Origin: Cerioporus squamosus
Lineage: Eukaryota; Basidiomycota; Agaricomycetes; Polyporales; Polyporaceae
Direction: 5' to 3'
Length of the DNA stretch: 64,000 bases
NCBI GenBank assembly: GCA_022592435.1
Contig: JABYQS010000001.1
Span: 496,001-560,000 of the forward strand
This document shows, piece by piece, positions 23,904 through 35,068 of the stretch. Both the position numbers and the translations under genes were made by a program. Numbering within the stretch: the first letter of the stretch is position 1; each line of letters begins with the position of its first letter. The notes below the pieces were generated by a model. That model saw only the letters and a program-made list of their open reading frames with translations. It had not been told where the DNA came from and did not search any database.

Positions 23904-24418
23904 TGATGCCCTGCTGGACGATGACTTTGATTGTACTGAGTACTTACTTTTCCTGATAATAAGGTATACCCTTCCTTCGTTGCATGCGTCAATGGTGAGT
24001 TAGTCGAATCCAAGCCATTATGCATTGACAGTCAAACAACGCGTCAACATTTTTGAGGTGAACGTATGTATGCTAACTAGTGGAACGGGCGTGAGGGAAA
24101 CGTGCGAACGAATTGTACACCGAAGTTTGGGCTAACTGTGTCATCCTACAAGAATTATGGATAGAAGGTGATATGTGTGCGATTAATCCAAGGAGCGTGA
24201 GGTGACGCATAACGTAGTGGTACGGAAGGTGTGAGTTGCAACGATATGGATACTGCGAATGGAGCGAACGACTGGACAGCGATCGAATGGTATAACAGGT
24301 ATCTGCAGGAAGCGGTATGTAATCCAACAACCACGAAGTGGACAACAGCGAGGAGCAAGCAAGAAATAAGATACGATCATTCCCCTGCTCGGAGGGCAAC
24401 GTCAGCTCATCCTCCGCT
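23904..24418. other. Intergenic, 515 bp, between convergent genes
   Basis: The 3' UTRs of the membrane-protein gene (+) and the alpha/beta hydrolase gene (-) meet here. AT-richer than the flanks. No coding feature seen. Confidence 0.5.
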
Positions 24419-27400
24419 TCAGTACACGGTGAAAGAACACTCACAATCACGCCAAAACTCAACCAAATGTTCCAAAACCTCTATGACTACACTGCTCTTG
24501 AACATGAGCGCGTGCTCGGCACCCTTCACGACCTTGACCTGGCATTTGTCGGGTCCCATGGCATTCTCCATCCACCGCACAGCGTTCTCGGCGATTTTCT
24601 CGTCCCGGTCACCGTACCACACCCGCACGTTGTGCGGGTAGGCTGTGTAGGAGAAACCGAATGGTAGTCGGTCGTGGTTGAGGATCTGCAGCAAGTCACT
24701 GTGCGTTCCCTTAGCGGACTCCGCATGAGAAGCAGCGATGAGGGCATTGCCAAGGGAAGCCTGGAAGCTCTGGGCGGATGTAGGTGTTGACGTGGGCGTC
24801 GTCTTCGCCGTCGAAGTCTGTGGTGACTGGAGATAGGATATTGAAGGAGAGGGACTAGTCGCGCCGAAAGAAACTGATCGTCGACCATTTGCTCGTGGTG
24901 AGGACACGTGGGCGTCATGAGAGAGGTCGAGAGGAGGAAGTTCCTTGTGCTTCCTCATCGTTTCGGGAGGAGATGAGCGAGCCTCCAGCACAGCGGGGTC
25001 TGTCCAGTCAAAGTGATCCAAGCCCAAGCCCACCTCAGGAGCAGCGTCGTGGACGGGCGAAGGAATCCAGGGAGGAGTAGGGACTGGTGGATCAGACGTC
25101 TTCGGCGCACTGGCTCGTGGGCGACCCTTCAGAGAACTCATGGAACGTAAAGCCTTGAGCTTCTTGCCGGGCCCACCGCTCGGCTTGTCGCTTGGGGAAC
25201 ACTGAGGCTGCTGATTGCTTGACCCGGATGACTTGAAACGGCCGAGGAACCCTCTCGAGGGTTTTCGCGCAGTGACATGGCCGTTGCCGAACTTGCTCTC
25301 GCTCACAGTCCGGCCTCTGTGAGAACTAGAACTGTTGCGACCGAGCGTACTCAGACTATCGAATCGGCCCTCGAAGTCCCGCAGGTCGTCATACTCCGAG
25401 AAGACGGTCGATGAAATGCTAGGCCGTGAGTCCTGGTCCTGCTGGGCGACCTTACTGGGGGTAATGGTGGATGCGGAGTTTGGAGGAGATTGTGGTGTGA
25501 CCAGTGCCGATGAAGACGAAGCCGCAGATCGTGGAGGCGAAGATATTGGTGATTTTGCGTCAAAGCCGATGCCTTCGAACGCAATAGTTGGCGGTTTGCC
25601 GAGCATCCACGCTTGTACCTTCCACTCTGCAGCTTGCGCGGTCCTGAGCAGTCCGTTCGGTACGTACTTCAGCCACTTGTAACCGCCTGTCATCATGCGT
25701 ATTATAAGTCGGTGAAGTCCAACGGTGTGTGACGAAGCCCTTACCGCCTTCGCCGCCAGCGACCCACGGAGCCAGCAGACAGACTTCACCCCTAATCCGC
25801 TCGGGATACTTGTTCGCGAAGGCCATGGCGTACGGAGCACCAGCAGAATGTGCCATAACGCTGCACTGGTCGATCCCGAGTTGATCCAGTACCTCCTCGA
25901 CGATCGAAGCCCACTCCGGAATACCCCTAGCAGACTTTGACTTAGGCACGTCGGTACGACCAAGGCCCCACCTGCGAACAGTGATCAGCGCCGCAATTCG
26001 CAGAGAACTGAAGCGGTTACCTACCGGTCAATTGTGATGAGTCGGATACCCAGACATTCCGCCATCTCATCGTACAAACCCATAATGTGTCGTACGCAAC
26101 CCAGGCCCAAGAACACGACGAGAGGGAAGCCCGTTGGACTTCCAAGATCAGAGAGGCTCACAGTGAGCGGATTACCACGGGATGCGTGCGGGGAGCGCGT
26201 CAGGCGAAGGAGCGTAGTCAAGCGAGTGGAACGCAGATATTGCGCGATAGTCTGCGAGGGGGAGTTAACGGGGACCTTTGTAAGCCCCATCAGGTCGAGC
26301 GGAGGGAGTGGTGGCTGGTCGGAGATGGTAGAATAGGAATAGATGGAGGACTCGCGGCGACCTTCAGAACGAGGGGACGACACGGAACGAACAAGGTCTG
26401 GAGCGGTATGCTGCTGGAAGGAGCGCGCCTTGTGCACAGTCCTAGGGGCAACTGAGGCCCGTTTCTGCACCTGCATGGTGCGTTGAATCTCCTCGGCGAG
26501 TGTGTCGACGGAGGACCTCGATACAAGGTCCACATCGCCCTCGGCTACCTTCGCTTCTGGTTCCGTTTCCAATTCACGACGCTTCCCGTGGGAGATCGAC
26601 GTATGGGCGACGCTATCGTGTCCATTGCTCGTCGCGTAGGAAGTCTTGCGGGAGCGAGCCTGCTGCGCTGGGGGTGCATGCGCGCGAATGATCTCAGAAA
26701 TGGATGGCGCTACCGTCTTCTGGGGCGACGAAGCCGGATGAGCGAACTCGTTCCTTGAAGGGCTCGGAGAGGGACTAGTGGAAGGACGTCGAGGTGACGT
26801 AGTAGTGACAGTGAGGGCAGAAGGGGTGCGAGTAGGCGGCCGGCGGTGGTTCGCGCGCGGACGCGAGGGTGGAGGAGAACGGGCACGCGAAGTCTGTTCC
26901 TCCTCGTCCTCGTCGGCATCCGAGTCGCGCGATCGGGACGAGTGCTGGCGTGGCAAGGCACCGCCCAGTGTAACACCAGGGGGCGGTGTAGGTAAGGGTG
27001 GATGATAGAGGGGATGAAAGCCGCTTTTGGTGAACTTCGAGGATCGCCCCGACATACCCCCCATGCCCATAAAGTGGTCATCGCTACCATATCCGTTCAT
27101 CCCATCCACCAGCGCGTCCATGGTCTCTACCCCCGCGATGGGCGCAGCGACCACGACAGGGGCTCCAAACACCGGGTCCCGGAAGAAAGAGTCGTCTACG
27201 GGGGTCTGCGGCGTGTCCTCGAAGTGGGAGAGGGTCGACGAGTTGGAGTCGCGGATGTGGTAGTTATACGGGTCGCCGCCGCCACGGCTGGTCAAGCTCC
27301 GCTTCGTGGACGGGCCTGACTGTGCTCTTGAACGCGTCTTCGTGCTGTGGCTGCCTTTGGAGCGCAGCGACGGCTCATTGAAGGTAGGAAAGGCGAGGAA

Positions 27401-27787
27401 ATTATCCTGAGCGTCGTCGTCGCGCAGCTGCTCCGAGCCTCTATCCAGCTCCTCCCTGTCCTTCGCTCGGCTGCTCCTGGGGAAGCTCTGCTCGTGTCTC
27501 AAGCTGGCCGTCTTGGAAGAGCGGCGGTTATGGCTGCGTCCCCCACCTAACTCCTGGGGGTGTGAGATCGGGGGGCGGGACACGTCCTGGAATGCATGGA
27601 AAGAAGATGGTGAAGCAGACTTCTCAGCGTGGGATCGCCCTCCAGTAGCGGGCGGAGAGCTGGTGTCCGGAGATGCATGAGACCGCTGCTCCCGACGCAG
27701 AGACAGGAAGGAGGTTCTCTTCTGCGGCCTCCTCGAGCCGCTCGTATTGACAGACGCGACGTCTTGGGCTAGGACGCGGGTCGCCAT
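24419..27787 (-). CDS. Alpha/beta-hydrolase with long disordered extensions
   Basis: Exons, plus coordinates: 26025-27787, 25745-25971, 24419-25686; 1085 residues. About 490 N-terminal residues are Ser/Arg/Pro-rich and probably disordered. The hydrolase begins near TIAQYLRSTRL, with the strand PLVVFLGLGCVRHIM (oxyanion region) and ITIDRWGLGRTDVP. The nucleophile elbow is AHSAG (Ser about 630), the acid is in VWYGDRDE (Asp 1023 or 1025) and the base in KGAEHALMF (His about 1055), so the triad is complete. Between nucleophile and acid lies an insert of over 330 residues, again Ser/Pro-rich, where a lid would sit. Substrate unknown; lipid or ester hydrolysis is only inferred. The last codons could instead come from a further small exon, since a GTGAGT lies just before the stop. 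Confidence 0.8.
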
Positions 27788-28405
27788 TTGGCGTGATTCA
27801 GTTCAGAGAGCGTGATGGGGAATGAGCGGACGGTAGTGACAGAAAGGGAATTCGTGTCGGTCGAAAGGCGGGCTCGAGCAGCGCTGGCAGTCGCAGGCCT
27901 GCGTCGCTGTCGGCGACGGCGACGAGGATAGACGGGGTATCAGGCGGTGATAGAACGAGAGCAGGGCGCGCCGCGCTCCGACGGAGACAAAACAAACTGG
28001 GCGTCTGACCGATGATATGGTGCGCTAGTCGCCGGCCCCCGGCCACTTCCAAGGCACTCCCTAGTACTCAATTCCAGGGACATGCATGGAACAGCAGCAG
28101 ATAAAATCGTAACATATTGCATGTGCTAGTGATACACTATTGGTACAGGATGTGCAATGGGACTAAGTAGCTAGAGTACAGTACTTGTGCGGCGGCATAG
28201 CAGAGTCGAGACTTGAAAGCATCCAGTTATATCACAGTGGGAATCATGAGACAGCGAACATGCAAGGAAAAAGCGAAAGAGGAGAGATTGCCAGTGTACG
28301 TAGTGGTTCGCTTTCCAGGGGTATCGTGGAACCACCTGCGCGTAACAGCAAGTCAGTAAGTACCTGGACTGCGTAATCAAACAGAAGGCGACACATACCA
28401 TGTTA
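27788..28405. other. Intergenic, 618 bp
   Basis: Promoter of the alpha/beta hydrolase gene (minus, start at 27787) and the 3' side of the F-box-type gene. No coding feature supported. Confidence 0.5.
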
Positions 28406-29566
28406 TCACCAAGTTATGCAGCGTTCGCTGGATATGTCACCGCTCAAGAGAGCGACACCGCGAGACTTGCAAGCATCCCGAAGCTCATCGTGCTGGTCGG
28501 AAGACCAAAACATGAACGGGGGTGTGTTCGTGCCAGCGGGCGCAATTAAGCGTTGCAAGCACGGCAGCGCGCCTGACTTCATGAACGCAGCCCATCTTTC
28601 GGACGGGATACGTACGATGCGCCCACAGACACCGAGCTCCGTGAGCTTCGGACAGGACTGCGCGATGGCGTCCAAGGTACGAGGGTTGAAGTCGAAGCCC
28701 GAGATAGAGAGCTTCCGCAACGACTCGCACGTCGGCGGCTCCTCATCGAAAATGGATGGACGACAGGATCTGTCGACCGCCTCGTAGTGCAGTTCCTCGA
28801 GGTTCTCGCAGAGTTCCAGCATGGAGCGGACCTCGTCGTCCAGCTCAACTGTCGACTTCCCGACGACTTCCAGGACGCGAAGACTCCCCCACGATCCTTG
28901 GCACAGGTCGGGAAGTGTCCCGTCCACAAGCTGGACATTATTGAGTGTGAGATGGGACAGCGAGCCCGGATGATCCATAGACGGCGGGTACACGGTGAGC
29001 GCGACGTTGCTAAGGATGAGGCTGCGGAGGAAAGGGAATCTGAATGCGACCACGTCATCCCACTCGAGGGAAGGAAGGGAGTGGACTGTTGAGGAAGCAT
29101 GGTCGTCCGGAAAGGAATAACCATCAATGTGCAGCGTCGTGATCGTGCGGGTGCCGGCCATGAAGTGTATGAACCGCTCGGCTGAGACGGCCAAGTCACC
29201 GCCTAGGGTGACGTCCTGGATTCCCTCCAGTCCGAGAATAAACCTCAAACTCTGCATCTCCTGCTCGTCCAGAACGCGTCGGCTGTCCGCGACGGGTCGG
29301 AGTTCCAAGCCGCGCATATACGGGAGGAGCGCGGGGTTGTCGAGGAGTGTCCGCGCGAACAGCTTGCACGCCCCGAATGATCGTAACGACGGATGCGCGT
29401 ACAGTCGCTTTCTGACCGGCGTAAGCCATGCTGGAGAGATGAGTGCGAGCCGCTGGAAATCGCGGGGCCACCAGTGGTCGTCGCTCTCGATAATGATGGG
29501 GATGAGGTCGTCGACGAGGACCGGCGGTGCACGGGTGGGAGGCATGGGGTGCTGCACAAAACGCAA
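28406..29566 (-). CDS. F-box/LRR-type protein
   Basis: One uninterrupted exon of 386 residues, unusual in this intron-rich window. The N-terminus (VLVDDLIPIIIESDDHWWPR, then LALISPAWLTPVRKRLY) has the layout of the degenerate F-box of basidiomycete F-box families. The rest shows Leu-rich units (FLRSLILSNVALTVYP, SLSHLTLNNVQLVDG, NLEELHYEAVDRS, SLRKLSISGFDF, CPKLTELGVCG). Such proteins are usually SCF ubiquitin-ligase substrate receptors, and these families are large and fast-evolving in Agaricomycetes. A second possible start is seven codons downstream. Substrate unknown. Confidence 0.8.
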   Translation of the reverse strand: MRFVQHPMPPTRAPPVLVDDLIPIIIESDDHWWPRDFQRLALISPAWLTPVRKRLYAHPSLRSFGACKLFARTLLDNPALLPYMRGLELRPVADSRRVLDEQEMQSLRFILGLEGIQDVTLGGDLAVSAERFIHFMAGTRTITTLHIDGYSFPDDHASSTVHSLPSLEWDDVVAFRFPFLRSLILSNVALTVYPPSMDHPGSLSHLTLNNVQLVDGTLPDLCQGSWGSLRVLEVVGKSTVELDDEVRSMLELCENLEELHYEAVDRSCRPSIFDEEPPTCESLRKLSISGFDFNPRTLDAIAQSCPKLTELGVCGRIVRIPSERWAAFMKSGALPCLQRLIAPAGTNTPPFMFWSSDQHDELRDACKSRGVALLSGDISSERCITW

Positions 29567-30160
29567 GAGATGCTAGTGGTTGGAAGTCAAGAGGCGTGCA
29601 CAGTCGGTCCTCGAGTGACAGACAAGGTGCACACGGGTGCCATGCCGCAGACCAGAAGCGCGTCGGTGGTGGCAACTTGGCAGACCGTGGGCGGCGTGGG
29701 CGCTTCCCCGCACTAGTTCCAGCGGTCCGGGGCCCCGCGTCCATTGGCGCTCGAAGTTAACCTGTCTTCCGTCTTCTTCGTCCGTTCTTAACCTTCTCCC
29801 GCGCAGCTACCTCCATCCTGGCTGAGAGGGTTAAGTACCTGATGGCTCTCGGACAGGTCACTTGTACTTACGTGGGCTGGGGATGCATGCAATGCCAACC
29901 TCTTCACCGCAATCTGTGTGGGTCTGCTATACTAGTAGCAGTACTATCTCCGATGATGGGAAAATATACTGACGTTGACATGCAGAGGTCCAGAGCGGCA
30001 GGCCGTGGGCCGTGTGGTCCTCCGGGAGTCTGCCCTATCGACAGGCTCCAAGACCTTTGCCGACCAATTCCGATAAGATAGCTCCTACGCTCGCTTACAA
30101 AACGTACCGCGTTCACCGCTATGAACCGACTAGGAGCCAACGACCAACTCCTTGACCTGG
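29567..30160. other. Divergent intergenic region, 594 bp
   Basis: Promoters of the F-box-type gene (minus) and the amino-acid transporter gene (plus). An upstream ATG at 30121 is followed almost at once by an in-frame TAG (30130-30132), so it could make a four-residue-scale upstream ORF ahead of the transporter start. No other coding feature. Confidence 0.5.
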
Positions 30161-32005
30161 ATGGCCATGACCCTAGATCTTGAAAAGCGAGGGACACCAA
30201 CGGAGCCTTCGGTCAAGGATGGGAATGTTGTCCAGGCTGACGTCTTCGGTGATGAGGAGAATCATGACATTCGCTACAAGACGCTCAGTTGGCAGGTGAG
30301 CTGCAACACCAATTCTTGGGCCTGGCTCACTTATCCAATTATCGTGGCAGTTTGTGAGCGCGCTGATGATTGCTGAGATCGTCAGCAATGGTATGCTCAG
30401 TCTGCCTAATGCGATGGCTGTGGTCGGTGAGTCCTGTGTTGCTGTGATTTACGATGTTGCCGCTGACCTGCCACTGTTGACAGGAATCATTCCGTCCCTT
30501 ATTCTGACCATCTTCCTCGGGGTCTTCGCGTTGTATACTGCGAAGTTACTGATTGACTTCAAGCTAAACCATCCTGAGGTGCACAACATGGGTTCGTCTG
30601 CTCCAATCATACGCTGCCCTCCTGCAATGATCCACGTCAGGTGACGCTGGGTACATCATCTTTGGACCTATCGGTCGAGAGGTTCTCTCTGCTGGAACCA
30701 TCATCTTCGCAATATTTGGTACTGTGGGTATGATCCCCCCTTATGAAAGGTCACCTGCTTCAACCTTTGCCAGGGCTCCGAGATCCTCTCTGGTCAGCAA
30801 GCGCTGTCCACCCTGTCCAACAGTGGACTATGTGCGACCATCCTACTCGTCATCTTCTCAGTCGCTACATTCTTCATCGCACTACCACGCACATTGGGAC
30901 GCCTTAGTTGGCTGGGTCTCTTCAGTGCGTCCTTAATCACTATATGTGGTGTCGTCGCAATGGCCGGCGCAGGTGCGAACCCAACGCCAAACCGCGTCGT
31001 GGTGGCCACTGTGCCCACCAACTTTTACCAAGCATTTCTTGCTATCACCGGACCGGTAGGCCTTCAGTGAAACCACAAGTGTTTCAAACGCTCACTGCAG
31101 ACTTTGTTTGTTTTAGGTGTTCGCATATGCAGGACACTTCATGTAGGAAATGGCTGCTTCGACCGTCAATGCGGATGCTTATCCGGGTCATAGGTTCTTC
31201 ATCCTCATCTCTGAGATGCGTAAACCGGAGGACGCCATGAAGGTCTGTCTATGCACTGATCTTGCAGTAAGAACGGACATTGAATGACATGACAGGCCGC
31301 ATGGGTCCTCCAGGGCTTCTCGACTACCTTCTACGCTATCTTCAGCGTGGTCATCTACTGTTACCTCGGGAGTACGGTGGCATCTCCTGCCCTCTTCTCA
31401 CTGCCGCCAGTGTGGTCGAAGGCCGCCTTCGGAATCGGCCTCGTCAATTTCCTCATGTGCGTCGAACGGCCAATCCGTAACATCTCACATCTATTCCTTG
31501 CCTGACATCGTCGCAGTGCTGGCGCTCTCTACTCCCACACGGCGGCGAAGCTAGTTTTTCTCCGACTGTTCCGCCACTCGCATCACGTCCACTCACATAC
31601 TGTCCTCGGCTGGTCAGTATGGGTGTTTCTCTGCTTCGCCGCTGTGGCGATAGCATTTATCCTGGCCAGCGCGGTGCCCATCTTCTCCTATCTCACTGGT
31701 ATCACCGCCTCGGTCTTCGCGTCATGGTACACATACGGCATCGCCGGTTTCTTCTGGCTTTACGACACTTTTTACCTGAAAGGCGGAGCTGAGGCCCTCA
31801 AACGGCGGTGGATCGGAACGACCATGGCGACGCTGACAGTCGTGGCAGGAGCCTTCATCTGTGTCGCGGGAACGTATGTCTCGATCAAGGTATGTCCTCT
31901 CTGGTGCTGCGTCGGTGCAACCTAAACTGACATATCATCCGCCATCTCCAGCTTATTGTAGATGCCTACGCAGGAGGCCTTGTTGGGCAACCGTTCACAT
32001 GCTAG
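30161..32005 (+). CDS. Amino acid transporter, AAAP/AVT-type family
   Basis: Exons 30161-30295, 30351-30426, 30484-30591, 30641-30723, 30774-31055, 31117-31142, 31194-31242, 31296-31456, 31517-31889, 31952-32005; 448 residues. The hydrophilic N-terminus is followed by SWQFVSALMIAEIVSNGMLS, the hallmark first helix of the amino acid/auxin permease family, and about ten further hydrophobic spans (e.g. ATILLVIFSVATFFIAL, FSTTFYAIFSVVIYCYLG, WVFLCFAAVAIAFILASAVP). Family members move neutral or aromatic amino acids by proton coupling or across the vacuole. Fungal relatives of this subtype are annotated as N-type amino acid transporters (from memory). Substrate not deducible. The 26-nt and 49-nt exons are short, but frame and transmembrane pattern hold through every junction. 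Confidence 0.87.
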
Positions 32006-32794
32006 CGGTGCATCGCCATTGGGTACATAGTCGTACAATAGATTACTCGGCTGTCCTGCACATTACGGTCGGCGGACATCGACTTGGTCTAACGAGATCC
32101 AGTGGGCGACCTCATCTGGTTTTCAAGATCGAGTTTCTCCACCGCCGATCAGATACGCGAGTGCCTGGCGAATGCTTGAGTCGACACATGCGAGCTCGCG
32201 GCAGAAGCACTGACTTGCCTATGCAAGTCACACGACAGCTGCCTCCAGCCTCCGAGTGCTCGCCTGTGCTCGCTCAATTATGTAGCCGTTGACGCGAAAG
32301 GCGACATCCCCGAGTCACAGTTCCTCTTTCGGGCGCAGACCTCCTCTTTCTGGGCTCGCCCTCGGACGTGTTGAGCTGCTTATGGCTACCAGTACTTCAA
32401 GCTGGCCCACACGGTTTTTGTCCGCACACTGGCTTACACTGACAGAGAGTACACAAACACGGACCTTCTCGTCCGGAACGAGACGCCGTAAGTATCAGAT
32501 TTAATCAGATGCAACGTTGGTAGCCAGCTGCATGACGCACGCTGACGAACGCGCGGACGCACAGCTGCCGCGCGGTACCGCAACCGCCCGTATGCCCTCT
32601 ATACACGTCCCATCGGGACCCATCCTTAGCTTGTCCCGCCGCGGCATTAACCACAGGGATCCCTGCCTCCGCCATCGCGCTGCCCACAGTCTAACGGATC
32701 CCTCGGTCTCGCATCTACCTTTGCCGCTCTCCGGCCTCCAGCTTGTTGTACCACTACTGTATCTGTACGCGACCTCTAGACAGGGTTCCTCGGT
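32006..32794. other. Intergenic, 789 bp
   Basis: Transporter 3' UTR and the promoter/leader of the acyltransferase gene. ORFs in this stretch lack recognisable domains. CT-rich sequence precedes 32795. Confidence 0.5.
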
Positions 32795-34364
32795 ATGGCC
32801 GTTGCCACAGAACGCCAGCTGCATGCAATCCCGATAGCGTCTCGGCCGAGACGGACGTGGGCGCAGACAGCGCATGGGATCCTTTTCCTGGTCGTCTTCC
32901 TGTTCGCGTGTCTCATGACCAATGGCTCGCAGTTCGTCGTCCTCCTGCCGCTGAAGCTCCTCCCGATCCGCCGCGCGCGCAAGCTCTACTATGAGGGGAT
33001 ACGATACACGAAGGGGGCGTTTGGTGCTCTACTAGGTACGCAGCATGCTCCTTCCGATCAAGGCAGAATAGGGGATTGAGCAGGGTCGCCACGGTGCTTG
33101 CAGTGCTCTCGAGTCAGTGGTTCGCGCCGACTGAGCTGGTGATCTCGTTCGAGACCGAGGGGCAGGGCAAGTTCACGCCCGAGGAGCTCGAGACCTTGGT
33201 CGAGCGCGACGAGAACGGCCAAGTCGTTTCGCTGAACCTCCCACAGAAGACCGTCCTCATAGCGAATCATCAGGTATGTCCCTCGGCCCATATCGGCACT
33301 GAAGCAACCGCTCAACTATGACCCCAACGCCGCCGCTCAGATCTACCTAGATTGGTGGTATGCATGGACACTGACGTACTTCATGGGCACGCACAAGGAC
33401 GTCTTCATTGTGCTGAAGAACAGTCTCAAGTGGATGCCCGTCTTAGGCTGGGTGAGCATCTTGCCCAAACCATCCTGCCCGCGAAGCACACTCACTACCG
33501 TTCCAGGGCATGCAATTCTACAACTTCATCTTCCTCGCACGTTCCTGGGCTTCCGACCGCATGCACCTCTCGAAGAGCCTGGCGTGGCTTGCACGCCGTG
33601 CCGAGAAGGAGGACTCGCCCCTGACGTTCATCTTGTACCCTGAGGGCACGCTCGTCAGCAAGGACACCCGTCCCATCAGCAAGAAGTACGCCGACAAGCT
33701 GGGTATCGTGCGTAGTACGGTTCATCTCGCGCATACGCGACTACATTTCCCGCCTTATTGCAGCCGGACATGACGAACCTCCTGCTGCCGCGCTCAACTG
33801 GCTTGCACTACTCCCTGCGGTCCCTCGCGCCTCGCGTCCCAACTTGCACCTTCTCGACATCACGATGGCATACCCAGGCAAGGGTCCTTCCGCATGCTTG
33901 ACTGTGCCGCTTGCTTACCTCGCGCCGCAGGAATTCCGTACCTCGGATACGGCCAGGACTACTATACCCTCCGCTCGACGTTTTGCGATCGCGTGCCTCC
34001 GCCTGCCGTGCACATGCACATCCGGAAATTCAACGCGAACCGCGACATACCCATCGGAAACGTGTCGGCCAGCAACCCCGCCGCGCTGCCCAACGGCGCT
34101 GCCAAGAACGCAGTCGAAGTGGACATCCCGGAGACCGAACGCGAAGCCTTTGAGCTCTGGCTGCGGGACCTTTGGCGTGAGAAGGACAGACTCATGGAGC
34201 GATTCTATGAGACCGGATACCTCAGCGCAGCTGCGGAGTCCGGAACGAGCCCCGCGAGCTTGGTCGTGCCGGTGCGGCTGAAGCACAGTTATGAGGTACT
34301 CGACGCGTTTTGCTTCTTCGTCCCGGCTGTGGTTGGCTGGGCCTGGTCGAAGCTCCGCGCATGA
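32795..34364 (+). CDS. Lysophospholipid acyltransferase (LCLAT1/CST26-like), 1-nt frame lesion
   Basis: Exons 32795-33035, 33104-33273, 33341-33451, 33507-33707, 33764-33877, 33931-34364. An N-terminal membrane span (HGILFLVVFLFACLM) is followed by the acyltransferase motif I NHQIYLDWW (NHX4D, residues about 135-141) and motif III FILYPEGT (about 215-222). A second hydrophobic segment lies at the very C-terminus. These are the PlsC-family hallmarks; relatives re-acylate lysophosphatidic acid or lysophosphatidylinositol in the ER. Within exon 5 the frame changes: APRVP must be followed by NLHLLDITMAYPG, which needs one extra base in the CCC at 33838-33840. The next intron (33878-33930) starts with GC (gcaagg), a GC-AG intron, and joins YPG to IPYLGYGQDYY. 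As written, the reading frame is broken. Confidence 0.83.
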
Positions 34365-34659
34365 AGGGACGAGTTTACGAATTTCACGACATGACGTGTA
34401 GACGGATGGATGGAGGAACAGACGGACATTGTCAGATCTTGTAATACTGCCAACATGTTGTGCTCTATTGCGTGAAGTGTGAACGGATAACTGCGTGGTG
34501 ATTACAGGGCAAGAGGAATGTACGTTGCGTTTAAGCTTGCGGTGCAGGGGACAGCGGTGGGACGTGGGTGAGAAGCGGGGTCATGAGTCGGCAGCACTGC
34601 GGCTAATGTGCTGTGAGGTGCGCTGGCATGGGATGGGATGGGACAGGACGGAAGGGTCT

Positions 34660-35068
34660 TCACGACGCGCCAGCGAAGGCGCGTTTCTCCTCAATCTTCC
34701 GGACCAAGTACGAACTCGTGTCAAAGAAGCGGTCGACGCAGTTGGCGAGGCAGCTCTGCTCCTTTCCAGAGAAGCCCGACGAGATCGAGCCGACGCATCT
34801 AGACAGAGGGCGGGGTGCGGAAATTGGAATCGAGACAGAGCCAGAAGGAGCGGTGGGAACACGTACTTGTCCCAGCAGAGGCTGGTGAGATTGTGCACCT
34901 GGCTCTGTACCCTAGCGTGGGCCTGCTCCGTCTCGATGAACTGCTGGAGCTCCTTCTGCGGGGTGCGGGGTGTGGTAATGCGGACGTCAGCGGTGCGAGC
35001 CTGAGGTCCCAGCGACGATCACAGACCTGGGAAGCGGAGTCGAGATTGAGACCTGCGGTGTCGGACAT
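34660..35068 (-). CDS. TIM8: Small Tim chaperone TIM8
   Basis: Exons, plus coordinates: 35027-35068, 34867-34955, 34660-34798; 89 residues. The twin CX3C signature is present: CWDKC and CLANC, separated by 16 residues, with helical flanks (KELQQFIETEQAHARVQSQV and DRFFDTSSYLVRKIEEK). Known role: the TIM8-TIM13 hexamer in the mitochondrial intermembrane space chaperones hydrophobic preproteins to the TIM22 complex, its cysteines forming two intramolecular disulfides. The second Cys of the first motif is created only after splicing of the 34799-34866 intron, which strongly supports that junction. Convergent with the acyltransferase gene. Confidence 0.93.
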
